Assembly: GCA_017416285.1 (NCBI GenBank)
Contig: JAFQCU010000037.1
Span: 1 to 39,590, forward strand
Length of the DNA: 39,590 nucleotides
Direction: 5' to 3'
Origin: Clostridia bacterium
GTDB taxonomy: Bacteria; Bacillota; Clostridia; Oscillospirales; Acutalibacteraceae
The stretch's first letter is position 1; each line of letters begins with the position of its first letter. The notes beneath the pieces were generated by a model, which did no database searches, had not been told where the DNA came from, and saw nothing but the letters and a program-made list of their open reading frames with translations. Shown in pieces: positions 1-7,835 of the stretch. The translations under genes were made by a program, and so were the position numbers.

Positions 1-2
1 AG

Positions 3-422
3 GATTTAATACAAGATATTAAAATTCCGATGGAAACCGTAACCGAAATTAAGGAAGATAAGGTTCGTGAAGTTGAACGTAAAATTTTCCCGGGTTATGT
101 GTTAATTAAAATGATCGTAACCGACGACAGCTGGTATGTTGTAAGAAACATTCGCGGTTGTACAGGCTTTGTGGGTCCGGCTTCTAAGCCCGTTCCCCTA
201 ACCGATGAAGAGGTTGCAGCCCTTGGCGTAGAAAAGCACAGCGTTGAGGTTGGCTATAAGGACGGCGATATTGTTAAAATTATCAGCGGTCCGCTTGAAG
301 GATACACCGGTACTGTTAAAACGGTTGATACCGAAAACAACAGTGTTTGCGTTGTTCTTTCAATGTTCGGTAGAGAAACTCCGGTTGAATTAGAACTTGA
401 CCAAATTTCTCTTGAAAATTAA
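3..422 (+). CDS. nusG: Transcription termination/antitermination factor NusG (3' part)
   Basis: The frame is open from base 3 and runs off the left edge, so the N-terminus lies outside the window. NusG binds RNA polymerase and modulates pausing, Rho termination and coupling to the ribosome. Visible are the end of the NGN domain (KIFPGYVLIKM, then a W-Y-VR-N-x-G-C-TGFVG block) and a C-terminal KOW motif (GDIVKIISGPLEGYTGTV). The ATG at position 30 is internal: the residues before it (DLIQDIKIP) are part of the conserved domain. It is followed by rplK, the usual order in bacteria. Identification is firm; only the start is missing. Confidence 0.95.
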   Translation, partial: DLIQDIKIPMETVTEIKEDKVREVERKIFPGYVLIKMIVTDDSWYVVRNIRGCTGFVGPASKPVPLTDEEVAALGVEKHSVEVGYKDGDIVKIISGPLEGYTGTVKTVDTENNSVCVVLSMFGRETPVELELDQISLEN

Positions 423-455
423 TCAGTTAATACGCAGAAATGCTTATTAAACCCC

Positions 456-534
456 GACACGAAGCGTGTCACGGTGGGAGGGACGGAATATGACCGCCCC
501 GCCAGGTATCAGACTATAAGATACTGTTACCACG
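456..534 (+). promoter_or_regulatory. rplK leader, candidate ribosomal protein L1 binding site
   Basis: The nusG-rplK gap holds a 6-bp hairpin (456-470, triloop AAG) and then a structure closed by GTGG (474-477) with CCAC (530-533). Directly after the 5' strand comes GAGG, and inside are a stem at 481-498 and a stem GTATC/GATAC (506-510/520-524). The order GGTGGGAGG...TACCAC resembles the L1-stalk site in 23S rRNA. L1 is known to repress its own operon by binding such a mimic; that it does so here is inferred from the resemblance and position. Confidence 0.6.
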
Positions 535-556
535 AATTATGGAGGTGCAAATAAAA

Positions 557-982
557 ATGGCTCAAAAAATTACAGGCTACATTAAGTTACAAATTCCTGC
601 AGGTAAGGCAACACCAGCTCCCCCTGTAGGTCCGGCTCTCGGTCAGCATGGTGTTAACATCATGGCTTTCACCAAGGAGTTTAACGAAAGAACTAAGAAC
701 GACGTTGGTCTTATCATTCCTGTTGTAATTACAGTTTACGCTGACCGTTCTTTCAGCTTCATCACAAAAACTCCCCCTGCAGCTGTTCTTATTAAGAAGG
801 CTTGCGGCATTGAAAGCGCATCCGGCACACCTAACAAAAATAAGGTTGCTAAAATCACAAGAGAGCAAGTACAAAAAATCGCTGAAACCAAAATGCCCGA
901 CTTGAACGCTGCTTCTATCGAATCTGCTATGAGCATGATCGCTGGTACAGCACGCAGCATGGGTATTGAGGTTGTTGATTAA
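557..982 (+). CDS. rplK: Large-subunit ribosomal protein L11
   Basis: L11 binds the GTPase-associated centre of 23S rRNA and contacts elongation factors. The 141-residue length is standard. The N-terminal domain has the flexible proline-rich segment [13 protein letters not shown] at residues 20-32; the C-terminal RNA-binding half includes [12 protein letters not shown] and ends [12 protein letters not shown]. The start is the ATG at 557, about 6 bases after GGAGGTG (541-547); the in-frame ATG at 539 overlaps that ribosome binding site and adds residues the family does not have. It lies between nusG and rplA and has L1-site-like structures on both sides. Confidence 0.96.
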   Translation: MAQKITGYIKLQIPAGKATPAPPVGPALGQHGVNIMAFTKEFNERTKNDVGLIIPVVITVYADRSFSFITKTPPAAVLIKKACGIESASGTPNKNKVAKITREQVQKIAETKMPDLNAASIESAMSMIAGTARSMGIEVVD

Positions 983-991
983 TTCTCTCTC

Positions 992-1017
992 GTGGGAGGA
1001 AAATTCCGATTAACCAC
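992..1017 (+). promoter_or_regulatory. Second L1-stalk-like hairpin between rplK and rplA
   Basis: GTGG (992-995) can pair with CCAC (1014-1017) and encloses GAGG and a short GGAA/TTCC stem. It repeats the GTGGGAGG...CCAC pattern of the rplK leader in compact form, just before the rplA ribosome binding site (GGAGG, 1020-1024). It could let L1 block translation of its own cistron. The resemblance is visible; the function is inferred. Confidence 0.5.
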
Positions 1018-1030
1018 TTGGAGGTAAAAA

Positions 1031-1726
1031 ATGAAACACGGTAAAAAATATAATGATAGCGCAAAGCTTATTGAAACCGGTAAGCTTTACGATGTAAACG
1101 AAGCTGCAGAATTGGTTGTTAAAACTGCTACTGCAAAATTCGATGAAACGGTTGAAATTCACGTTCGTTTGGGTGTTGACTCACGTCATGCTGACCAGCA
1201 GGTTCGTGGCGCTGTAGTTCTTCCCAACGGTACAGGTAAAAAGGTTAGAACCCTTGTTATCGCTAAGGGTGACAAGGCAGATGCTGCTACAGCTGCCGGT
1301 TCTGACTATGTTGGCGCAGAAGAAATGATCGCTAAGATCCAGAACGAAAACTGGCTTGATTTCGACGTAGTAATTGCTACTCCTGATATGATGGGTCTTG
1401 TTGGTCGTCTTGGTAAGGTTTTAGGTCCCCGTGGCTTAATGCCTACACCTAAGGCTGGTACTGTTACTCCTGACGTTGCTAAGGCTGTTACCGAAGCAAA
1501 GGCAGGTAAGATTGAATACCGTCTTGACAAAACAAACATCATTCACTGCCCCATCGGTAAGGTTTCCTTTGGTGCTGAAAAGATTCAGGAAAACTTTGAC
1601 GCTCTTATGGGTGCCATCGTTAAGGCTAAGCCTGCTGCTACCAAGGGTCAATATGTTAAGTCTTGCGTTCTTGCAACAACAATGGGCCCCGGCGTGAAGC
1701 TTAACGTTGCTAAGTTCGGCAACTAA
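1031..1726 (+). CDS. rplA: Large-subunit ribosomal protein L1
   Basis: L1 forms the mobile stalk near the ribosomal E site and also acts as translational repressor of its operon. The 231-residue product has the usual length and the L1 signature [20 protein letters not shown] around residues 125-145, with the first domain containing [26 protein letters not shown]. The ATG follows GGAGGT with ideal spacing. A strong terminator follows 15 bases after the stop, so the transcription unit ends here instead of continuing into rplJ-rplL as in many Firmicutes. Confidence 0.97.
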   Translation: MKHGKKYNDSAKLIETGKLYDVNEAAELVVKTATAKFDETVEIHVRLGVDSRHADQQVRGAVVLPNGTGKKVRTLVIAKGDKADAATAAGSDYVGAEEMIAKIQNENWLDFDVVIATPDMMGLVGRLGKVLGPRGLMPTPKAGTVTPDVAKAVTEAKAGKIEYRLDKTNIIHCPIGKVSFGAEKIQENFDALMGAIVKAKPAATKGQYVKSCVLATTMGPGVKLNVAKFGN

Positions 1727-1741
1727 TAAAAAGTAATTTTA

Positions 1742-1777
1742 AACGGAGAAGATTTAATCTTCTCCGTTATTTTTTTT
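1742..1777 (+). terminator. Intrinsic terminator of the rplK-rplA unit
   Basis: An 11-bp or longer stem (AACGGAGAAGA with TCTTCTCCGTT) with a short loop is followed by a run of eight T. Confidence 0.93.
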
Positions 1778-1782
1778 AGATA

Positions 1783-1945
1783 TTCAAATTATAGTTTATC
1801 GGGCAAGGCTTCCCCTTGAGGGGAAGCTGTCACGAAGTGACTGATGAGGTGTAATTTGCAGTAATTAAACAGTTTTCCACCTCATCCGCCTCGTATACTC
1901 GGCACCTTCCCCTCAAGGGGAAGGCATAGATAAACCCCAATTTAT
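1783..1945 (+). repeat. Inverted-repeat-bounded intergenic element, copy 1
   Basis: The left 21 bases (1783-1803) and right 17 bases (1929-1945) are identical to the borders of a second element at 12656-12758, while the interiors differ. The borders are imperfect inverted repeats of the form AATTNNNGTTTATC. The interior (about 1804-1927) is itself a large imperfect palindrome: each arm has the self-complementary TTCCCCTTGAGGGGAA and a copy of GATGAGGTG, and the left arm has a GTCAC-GAA-GTGAC mini-hairpin. It has no coding capacity and looks like a small non-autonomous repeat. Confidence 0.7.
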
Positions 1946-1996
1946 TATTGTAATTTTATAATACATATGTTATTCTTTTAATATGAGGTGATACCA

Positions 1997-2638
1997 ATGA
2001 ATAAGGTAATTGAAAATTTAAAGAAAAATAATATAAACGTTATAACCTGCGCTAAAAAGGAAGAAATTCCTGCAATAGTTGAAAATATGCTTTTTGAAGG
2101 CGCTAAAATTGCGGCAGGAGGGTCGGTGTCTGTTAAAGAATGCGGTGTGTGGGACGTTATAAATAAGCCTAATTATCAGTTTTTTGACCGCAACCGTGAA
2201 GGTATAACCCCCGAAGAACAACAACAAGTTTTTAAGGAAGTTATAGGTTGTGATTTTTATTTTTGCTCGGCAAATGCCGTTACCGAAAATGGCGAGCTTT
2301 TAAACGTTGACGGCTTTTCTAACCGTATATCTGCCATCGCTTTCGGACCTAAAAAGGTTATTATGGTGGTTGGTAAAAACAAAATTGTAAAAGACCTTAA
2401 CGAAGCTTTTTTGCGTGTTAAAAAGGTTGCTGCACCTAAAAACTGCGTGCGTTTAGGTATTGAAAATCCTTGCGCAAAGCTAGGTAATTGTGTATCCCTT
2501 TTAAATAACGATAATCCCGCATTTACCGACGGTTGCCGCAACCCAAGGCGTATTTGTGTAAACTACCTTGTAAGTGGCCCGCAACGTGATAACGGCCGTT
2601 TAAACGTTATTTTATGCGATGAAGATTTGGGGTATTAA
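1997..2638 (+). CDS. LUD-domain protein (LutC/YkgG-like, DUF162)
   Basis: A 213-residue protein of the LUD fold, the family of LutC/YkgG from lactate-utilisation operons. Stand-alone members are common in Clostridia, and their substrate is usually unknown. Support: the early motif EGAKIAAGGSVSVKECG, the central CDFYFCSANAVTENGELLNVDG, and the cysteine-rich C-terminus (ENPCAKLGNCVSLL..., then GCRNPRRICVNYLV). The start is the ATG at 1997, 7 bases after GAGG; a GTG at 1988 overlaps that site. No lutA or lutB homologue is adjacent, so a lactate role should not be assumed. A 9-bp hairpin follows the stop. Confidence 0.8.
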   Translation: MNKVIENLKKNNINVITCAKKEEIPAIVENMLFEGAKIAAGGSVSVKECGVWDVINKPNYQFFDRNREGITPEEQQQVFKEVIGCDFYFCSANAVTENGELLNVDGFSNRISAIAFGPKKVIMVVGKNKIVKDLNEAFLRVKKVAAPKNCVRLGIENPCAKLGNCVSLLNNDNPAFTDGCRNPRRICVNYLVSGPQRDNGRLNVILCDEDLGY

Positions 2639-2648
2639 AAGATTAAGC

Positions 2649-2674
2649 GATAGAGCCTAATTGATGGTTCTATC
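2649..2674 (+). terminator. Probable weak terminator after the LUD gene
   Basis: GATAGAGCC (2649-2657) pairs with GGTTCTATC (2666-2674), one G-T pair included. The downstream tract is only TCTGTTTATT, so termination may be inefficient. Confidence 0.5.
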
Positions 2675-2712
2675 TCTGTTTATTATATATACAAACTTTA
2701 TTGTAATAATTC

Positions 2713-2739
2713 GTAGGGGCAGGCGTCCCCGAATGCCCG
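2713..2739 (+). repeat. 27-bp dispersed repeat, left copy
   Basis: It starts GTAGGGGCAGGCGTCCCCGA and matches the reverse complement of 3739-3765 at 24 of 27 positions. The two copies face each other across a single gene. Confidence 0.75.
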
Positions 2740-2797
2740 TAAGAATTTAATAAAATGATAGTTTTTAAGTGCTTTTGTAATATTTTTGAAAAGTAAC

Positions 2798-2826
2798 TTT
2801 ACTTAATCTGAAAATCATGATACAAT
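2798..2826 (+). promoter_or_regulatory. SigA-type promoter of the zinc-ribbon gene
   Basis: TTTACT (2798-2803), a 17-base spacer and TACAAT (2821-2826), 30 bases before the start codon. Confidence 0.6.
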
Positions 2827-2856
2827 GTATTAAAACCAATTGCGGAGGTATATATT

Positions 2857-3654
2857 ATGGGTTTTAAAACAACTTCCACAACCACCACCAATATTCCAAT
2901 TTATGCCGCTTGGGAATGTTCAAAATGTGGGGAGAAAAATTTTAGCAATGGTGCACTCCAATTTCAAGCTAGTTCATCCACAAGATCTATACCAACAAAA
3001 AAAGAAATAGAACGCATTGAAAAGCAAAGTGAAAAATATGTTGATGAATTATTTCAAAAGAAAGCTATCGACATAATACGTGACCCAATTAAAAATCATA
3101 GCCGATTTAGAGAATCGTTCTACTTATATAATTGCCGATGCAAAAAATGCAATCATAAAGAAAAATGGTATACAAAACTTTACTGGCAAATACCAGTTTT
3201 AGCTCTTGATTTTTTACCCGCACTACTCTCGCTCACAAACTTACTTGCTAACCCAGCGAATTTCAAATCTTGGCTATTTTTTGTATTTTTCGGTGGCATA
3301 TTAGCATTGTGTATATATTCGGAGTTTTATTTCAAAAAAATTTTAAAAAAGACGCCCCAAAAATATATGCCAATAATAGGTTCACTAAATCCCATTTTAA
3401 ATGATTTGGCAGAAAAAAGTAATTACAAATTGCTAACACCCGACGAAGTTCAAGATGCTATAGGTTATAAAGAAACGCCTATTGTATTACCACAAGAAAA
3501 AATGAATAAAACTGAAAAATCAGAAAATGATAAAATCTCAATACAAGAACAATCTAATGTGGTTGACGCTAGCGAGTTTTGTAGAAAATGTGGAACAAAA
3601 TTGTTTGGTGATAGTGAATTTTGTCATAAGTGTGGTTGCAAAATAATTCGTTAA
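2857..3654 (+). CDS. Zinc-ribbon membrane protein of unknown function
   Basis: I do not recognise a named family. The 265-residue product has an N-terminal zinc-binding half-site (WECSKCGEKNF, near residue 20) completed by cysteines near residues 90-100 (NCRCKKCNHKEKW). A charged stretch in between contains two K/E-rich segments. Two hydrophobic segments (about residues 110-160) form a membrane hairpin, and a separate ribbon sits at the end (EFCRKCGTKLFGDSEFCHKCG). Both ribbons probably face the cytoplasm. The ATG follows GGAGG. Codon use is more A+T-rich than in neighbouring genes, the gene has its own promoter and terminator, and it is bounded by inverted repeat copies, which together suggest a recently gained single-gene cassette. 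Function is not inferred. Confidence 0.75.
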   Translation: MGFKTTSTTTTNIPIYAAWECSKCGEKNFSNGALQFQASSSTRSIPTKKEIERIEKQSEKYVDELFQKKAIDIIRDPIKNHSRFRESFYLYNCRCKKCNHKEKWYTKLYWQIPVLALDFLPALLSLTNLLANPANFKSWLFFVFFGGILALCIYSEFYFKKILKKTPQKYMPIIGSLNPILNDLAEKSNYKLLTPDEVQDAIGYKETPIVLPQEKMNKTEKSENDKISIQEQSNVVDASEFCRKCGTKLFGDSEFCHKCGCKIIR

Positions 3655-3702
3655 AATCGCATGAGCGATATATTTATTCTAGATATTACATGAATATTCA
3701 AA

Positions 3703-3738
3703 AAGCGCAAGAAAAGCTCTTGCGCTTATATTTTTTCT
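3703..3738 (+). terminator. Terminator of the zinc-ribbon gene
   Basis: AAGCGCAAGA (3703-3712) pairs with TCTTGCGCTT (3718-3727), followed by ATATTTTTT. Confidence 0.85.
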
Positions 3739-3765
3739 CGGACAGTCGGGGACGCCTGTCCCTAC
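3739..3765 (-). repeat. 27-bp dispersed repeat, right inverted copy
   Basis: The reverse complement matches 2713-2739 at 24 of 27 positions. It begins immediately after the zinc-ribbon gene's terminator. Confidence 0.75.
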
Positions 3766-3797
3766 AAAATATCAATGTGATTTTATACATTAAAACA

Positions 3798-3831
3798 AAA
3801 AACTCCCTACACCGAAGTGTAGGGAGTTTTT
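3798..3831 (-). terminator. Terminator of nifJ (bidirectional shape)
   Basis: A perfect 15-bp stem (3798-3812 with 3817-3831) with tetraloop CGAA has an A-run on one flank and a T-run on the other. It can stop nifJ from the right and read-through from the left. Confidence 0.92.
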
Positions 3832-3850
3832 ATTATATCAGTTTAGCTGA

Positions 3851-6800
3851 TTACTGTTTGCCGTAAAGCTCAACCAATTTTTCAAGGTGAGCACGACGAG
3901 CCTTTGCAGCTTCACTTGCTTGCTCGAAGAGAGCTTCTGCACGCTCAGGGAATGAACGTGTGAGTGAAGAGTAACGTGCTTCGTTAAGGATGAATTCCTT
4001 ATAATCAGCAGTAGCGGGCTTGCTATCAAGTGAGAAGGGGTTCTTGCCTTCGCTCTTTAGAGCAGGGTTGTAACGGAACATATCCCAATAACCTGCAGCA
4101 ACAGCCTTGCGCATTTCGTTCTGGCAGTTAACCATACCGCCCTTGATTGAATGCATTTCGCAAGGTGAGTAGCAGATGATGATTGAAGGACCGTTGTAAG
4201 CTTCAGCTTCCTTAATAGCCTTAAGTGTCTGGTTGGGGTCGGCACCCATAGCAACCTGTGCTACGTATACATAACCGTAAGACATTGCGATTTCAGCAAG
4301 GCTCTTCTTGTTGATAGCCTTACCGGCAGCAGCGAACTGTGCAACCTGACCGATGTTAGAAGCCTTAGAAGCCTGACCACCGGTGTTAGAGTAAACTTCA
4401 GTATCGAATACCATGATGTTTACGTTTTCGCCGGTAGCAAGAACGTGGTCAACACCGCCGAAGCCGATGTCGTATGCCCAACCGTCACCACCGAAGATCC
4501 AGATGGACTTCTTAGCGAGGTATTCCTTCTTAGCGAGAACAGCAGGAGCTGTGGGGCAACCTGCGGCAGCAGCCTTTTCAACTTCAGCAATAAGAGCAGC
4601 AGTAGCAGCAGCGTTCTTATTGGTGTCGTCAGCGGTTGCAAAGTAAGCTTCAGCAGCAGCCTTGAATTCAGCAGATGCCTTATCAGATTCAGCCATTTCA
4701 CGAACTAATGCCATAGCGCCGTCACGAATAGCCTTTTGACCGAGGTACATACCAAAGCCGTGTTCAGCGTTGTCTTCAAAGAGTGAGTTAGCCCAAGCAG
4801 GACCGTGACCCTTAGCGTTAGTGGTGTAAGGAGATGTAGCAGCAGGACCGCCCCAGATTGATGAACAACCGGTAGCGTTAGAAATGTACATCTTGTCACC
4901 GAAGAGCTGAGTTACGATACGAGCGTAAGCGGTTTCAGCACAACCTGCGCAAGAGCCTGAGAATTCGAGTAAAGGCTTCTTGTACTGTGAAGTGATGAGG
5001 TTAGCGTCGCTAGCGATACCTTCTTTTTCGGTTACGTTAGCTACGCAGTAATCGAATACGTCTTGTTCAGCAAGCTGAGATTCCTGAGAAACCATCTTGA
5101 GTGAGTTTGTGGGGCATTCGCCGATACAAACGCCGCAACCCATACAGTCAAGCGGAGAAACGGTAAGAGCGTAAGAATAACCCTTGTTGGTAGCCATCTT
5201 TTCCTTAACTGCAACCTTGGTGTTAGCGGGAGCAGCAGCTAATTCTTCAGCAGAAAGAGCAAAGGGACGGATAGTAGCGTGGGGGCAAACAAATACGCAC
5301 TTGTTACAACCGATACAGGTTTCGTTGTTCCATTCGGGAACCATAACAGCAACGCCGCGCTTTTCGAAAGCAGAAGCACCTTGTTCGAAGGTACCGTCAG
5401 CGTGATCCATAAATGCAGAAACGGGGAGAGAGTCACCGTTCATAAGGCCAACAGGCTTCATAATGCCGTCAACCATCTTAACGAGCTTAGAAGTGTCTGC
5501 ATTAGCAGCTACAGCAGCATCGTCAGTAGCGTTAGCCCAGTCAGCGGGAACGTCAATCTTAACGTAAGCGGTAGCACCTGCGTCGATTGCCTTTTCGTTC
5601 ATTTCAACGATTTCTTTACCCTTCTTCATGAACTTCTGAGCTTTTTCCTTCATGTAGCCGATAGCTTCTTCAGCAGGAAGAACCTTAGAAAGTGAGAAGA
5701 ATGCAGACTGTAAAACAGTGTTGGTACGCTTACCAAGACCGATTTGTGCTGCCAAGTCAATAGCGTTAACGGTGTAAAGCTGAACGTTGTTCTTAGCGAT
5801 GTAACGCTTAGCTTCAGCAGGCATATGCTTGTCAAGCTCTTCAGCAGACCACTGGCAGTTGATAAGGAATACACCGCCGGGCTTAACGTCGTTAACCATC
5901 TTGTAACCCTTAATTACGTATGAGGGGTTGTGGCAAGCAACGAAGTCAGCCTTGTTAATGTAGTAAGGGCTCTTAATAGGCTTATCACCAAAACGCAAGT
6001 GAGAAATGGTGATACCGCCGGTCTTCTTAGAGTCATACTGGAAGTATGCCTGAACATACTTGTCGGTGTGGTCACCGATAATCTTGATAGAGTCTTTGTT
6101 AGCACCAACAGTACCGTCACCGCCGAGACCCCAGAACTTACATTCGATAGTGCCTTCAGCTGCGGTGTTGGGAGCTTCTTCTTCATCGAGTGAAAGGCCG
6201 GTTACGTCATCGTTGATACCGATGGTGAACTGAGCCTTGGGAGCATCCTTAGAAAGCTCGTTATAAATAGCAAAAATGCTTGAAGGAGGAGTATCCTTAG
6301 AGCCAAGACCGTAACGACCGCCGATAACGGTGTCAATCTTGCGACCGGTAGCAGCAAGAGCAGCTACAACATCGAGGAACAAGGGTTCACCGAGTGAGCC
6401 GGGTTCCTTGGTTCTGTCAAGAACAGCAATCTTCTTAACGGTCTGGGGAATAGCTTCAACCAATTTTTCAGCAGAGAAAGGACGATAGAGGCGAACCTTT
6501 ACAAGACCAACCTTTTCGCCTGCAGCGGTCATATAGTCGATAACTTCTTCTGCAACGTCGCAGATAGAACCCATAGCGATGATAATCTTTTCAGCATCAG
6601 CAGCACCGTAGTAGTTGAAGAGCTTATAGTCGGTACCGAGCTTAGCGTTTACCTTGTCCATATATTCTTCAACGATAGCGGGAACAGCATCATAGTACTT
6701 GTTGCAAGCTTCTCTGTGCTGGAAGAAAATGTCGCCGTTTTCGTGTGAACCACGCATTACGGGGTGTTCAGGGTTAAGGGCACGCTGACGGAATGCATCA

Positions 6801-7399
6801 ACAGCGTCCATATCGCACATTTCTTTAAGGTCTTCATAATCCCAAACTTGAATCTTTTGGATTTCGTGTGAGGTACGGAAACCGTCAAAGAAGTTGATGA
6901 AAGGAACACGGCTCTTAATGGTTGCAAGGTGAGCAACTGCGCCAAGGTCCATAACTTCCTGAGTGTTGGTTTCAGCGAGCATTGCGAAGCCTGTCTGACG
7001 GCAAGCATAAACGTCTGAATGGTCGCCAAAAATGTTAAGTGCGTGAGAAGCTACGCAACGTGCAGATACGTGGAACACGCTGGGGAGTAACTCACCGGCA
7101 ATTTTGTACATGTTGGGAATCATAAGTAAGAGACCCTGTGAAGCGGTGTAGGTTGTGGTAAGAGCACCTGCGTTAAGTGAACCGTGAACTGTACCTGCAG
7201 CACCTGCTTCAGATTGCATTTCGGAAACCTTTACGGTTGTACCAAAAATGTTTTTAACGCCTTGAGCAGACCATTGGTCAACATAGTCAGCCATCGGGCT
7301 GGACGGGGTAATAGGATAAATACCGGCAACTTCTGTGAATGCATAAGACACATAAGCGGCAGCATTATTACCGTCCATAGTTTTGAACTTTCTGGCCAT
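3851..7399 (-). CDS. nifJ: Pyruvate:ferredoxin (flavodoxin) oxidoreductase, single-chain
   Basis: A cytoplasmic 1182-residue homodimeric-type enzyme that converts pyruvate and CoA to acetyl-CoA and CO2 while reducing ferredoxin, central to clostridial fermentation. All fused domains are present in order: N-terminal pyrimidine-binding domain (YVSYAFTEVAGIYPITPSSPM), transketolase-like domain II, the gamma region (FWGLGGDGTVGANKDSIKI), a two-cluster ferredoxin domain with CIGCNKCVFVCP (about residue 695) and CMGCGVCIGECP (about 750), and the C-terminal thiamine diphosphate domain with GSCAGCAETAY and GGDGWAYDIGFGGVDH (about 965). Length is standard. The ATG follows GGAGGAA. It is monocistronic, with a strong promoter and terminator of its own. 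Confidence 0.98.
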   Translation of the reverse strand: MARKFKTMDGNNAAAYVSYAFTEVAGIYPITPSSPMADYVDQWSAQGVKNIFGTTVKVSEMQSEAGAAGTVHGSLNAGALTTTYTASQGLLLMIPNMYKIAGELLPSVFHVSARCVASHALNIFGDHSDVYACRQTGFAMLAETNTQEVMDLGAVAHLATIKSRVPFINFFDGFRTSHEIQKIQVWDYEDLKEMCDMDAVDAFRQRALNPEHPVMRGSHENGDIFFQHREACNKYYDAVPAIVEEYMDKVNAKLGTDYKLFNYYGAADAEKIIIAMGSICDVAEEVIDYMTAAGEKVGLVKVRLYRPFSAEKLVEAIPQTVKKIAVLDRTKEPGSLGEPLFLDVVAALAATGRKIDTVIGGRYGLGSKDTPPSSIFAIYNELSKDAPKAQFTIGINDDVTGLSLDEEEAPNTAAEGTIECKFWGLGGDGTVGANKDSIKIIGDHTDKYVQAYFQYDSKKTGGITISHLRFGDKPIKSPYYINKADFVACHNPSYVIKGYKMVNDVKPGGVFLINCQWSAEELDKHMPAEAKRYIAKNNVQLYTVNAIDLAAQIGLGKRTNTVLQSAFFSLSKVLPAEEAIGYMKEKAQKFMKKGKEIVEMNEKAIDAGATAYVKIDVPADWANATDDAAVAANADTSKLVKMVDGIMKPVGLMNGDSLPVSAFMDHADGTFEQGASAFEKRGVAVMVPEWNNETCIGCNKCVFVCPHATIRPFALSAEELAAAPANTKVAVKEKMATNKGYSYALTVSPLDCMGCGVCIGECPTNSLKMVSQESQLAEQDVFDYCVANVTEKEGIASDANLITSQYKKPLLEFSGSCAGCAETAYARIVTQLFGDKMYISNATGCSSIWGGPAATSPYTTNAKGHGPAWANSLFEDNAEHGFGMYLGQKAIRDGAMALVREMAESDKASAEFKAAAEAYFATADDTNKNAAATAALIAEVEKAAAAGCPTAPAVLAKKEYLAKKSIWIFGGDGWAYDIGFGGVDHVLATGENVNIMVFDTEVYSNTGGQASKASNIGQVAQFAAAGKAINKKSLAEIAMSYGYVYVAQVAMGADPNQTLKAIKEAEAYNGPSIIICYSPCEMHSIKGGMVNCQNEMRKAVAAGYWDMFRYNPALKSEGKNPFSLDSKPATADYKEFILNEARYSSLTRSFPERAEALFEQASEAAKARRAHLEKLVELYGKQ

Positions 7400-7461
7400 T
7401 GAAAATTCCTCCTAAAAAATATTTAATGAGACTGAAATAAAAAATACTCTCATACGAAATC

Positions 7462-7490
7462 ATTATACCAAATTTTTTCACGCTTGTAAA
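7462..7490 (-). promoter_or_regulatory. SigA promoter of nifJ
   Basis: On the minus strand TTTACA (7490-7485), a 17-base spacer and TATAAT (7467-7462). The -10 is extended by an upstream TGG. Confidence 0.8.
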
Positions 7491-7574
7491 TAGGAAATTA
7501 TATATAAATATATATAATGTTAAAAAAATAACAATGTATATTTTGTGAAAAATAAAAATTTTTTAAAAAAGTGC

Positions 7575-7603
7575 TTGACAAATAGCAAACTATGTGTTAA
7601 TAT
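7575..7603 (+). promoter_or_regulatory. SigA promoter of the 5S rRNA gene
   Basis: TTGACA (7575-7580), a 17-base spacer and TAATAT (7598-7603), placing the transcription start about 20 bases before the 5S sequence. The upstream region is very A+T-rich, like an UP element. Confidence 0.85.
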
Positions 7604-7629
7604 AGCAAAGTCGCTTGAGGCGATACACA

Positions 7630-7746
7630 GTTGGTGTTGATTGCGGCGAGGGTCCACCCGTTCCCATACCGAACACGGAAGTTAAGCTCGCTTGCGCCGA
7701 TGATACTTGGCGGGAAGCTGCCCGGGAAAATAGGTAGATGCCAACA
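7630..7746 (+). rRNA. rrf: 5S ribosomal RNA
   Basis: The conserved 5S core is present: CCACCCGTTCCCATACCGAA, CACGGAAGTTAAGC and the loop region GCGCCGATGATACTTGG, with terminal helix GTTGG (start) and CCAAC (end). About 117 nt, the normal size. No 16S or 23S sequence is in the window, so this copy is not part of a complete rrn operon; it is transcribed from its own promoter and ends in its own terminator. Ends are placed to within a few bases. Confidence 0.95.
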
Positions 7747-7747
7747 C

Positions 7748-7781
7748 AAAGAGATGTGACTTTGGTCACATCTCTTTTTTT
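7748..7781 (+). terminator. 5S rRNA terminator
   Basis: AAAGAGATGTGAC (7748-7760) pairs with GTCACATCTCTTT (7765-7777), loop TTTG, then continued T-run. Confidence 0.93.
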
Positions 7782-7835
7782 ATGTTGTGGAACATATTAT
7801 AAAAAGTCGAATTGTTGGGGTTGAACCCTAAGGAT

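Noticed and set aside
423-538. L10 leader in the nusG-rplK gap
   Set aside because: No rplJ follows, and the GTGGGAGG...CCAC signature fits an L1-type site.
5279-5695. Open frames on the plus strand opposite nifJ
   Set aside because: They lack ribosome binding sites and family resemblance, and follow from the regular codon use of the highly expressed nifJ.
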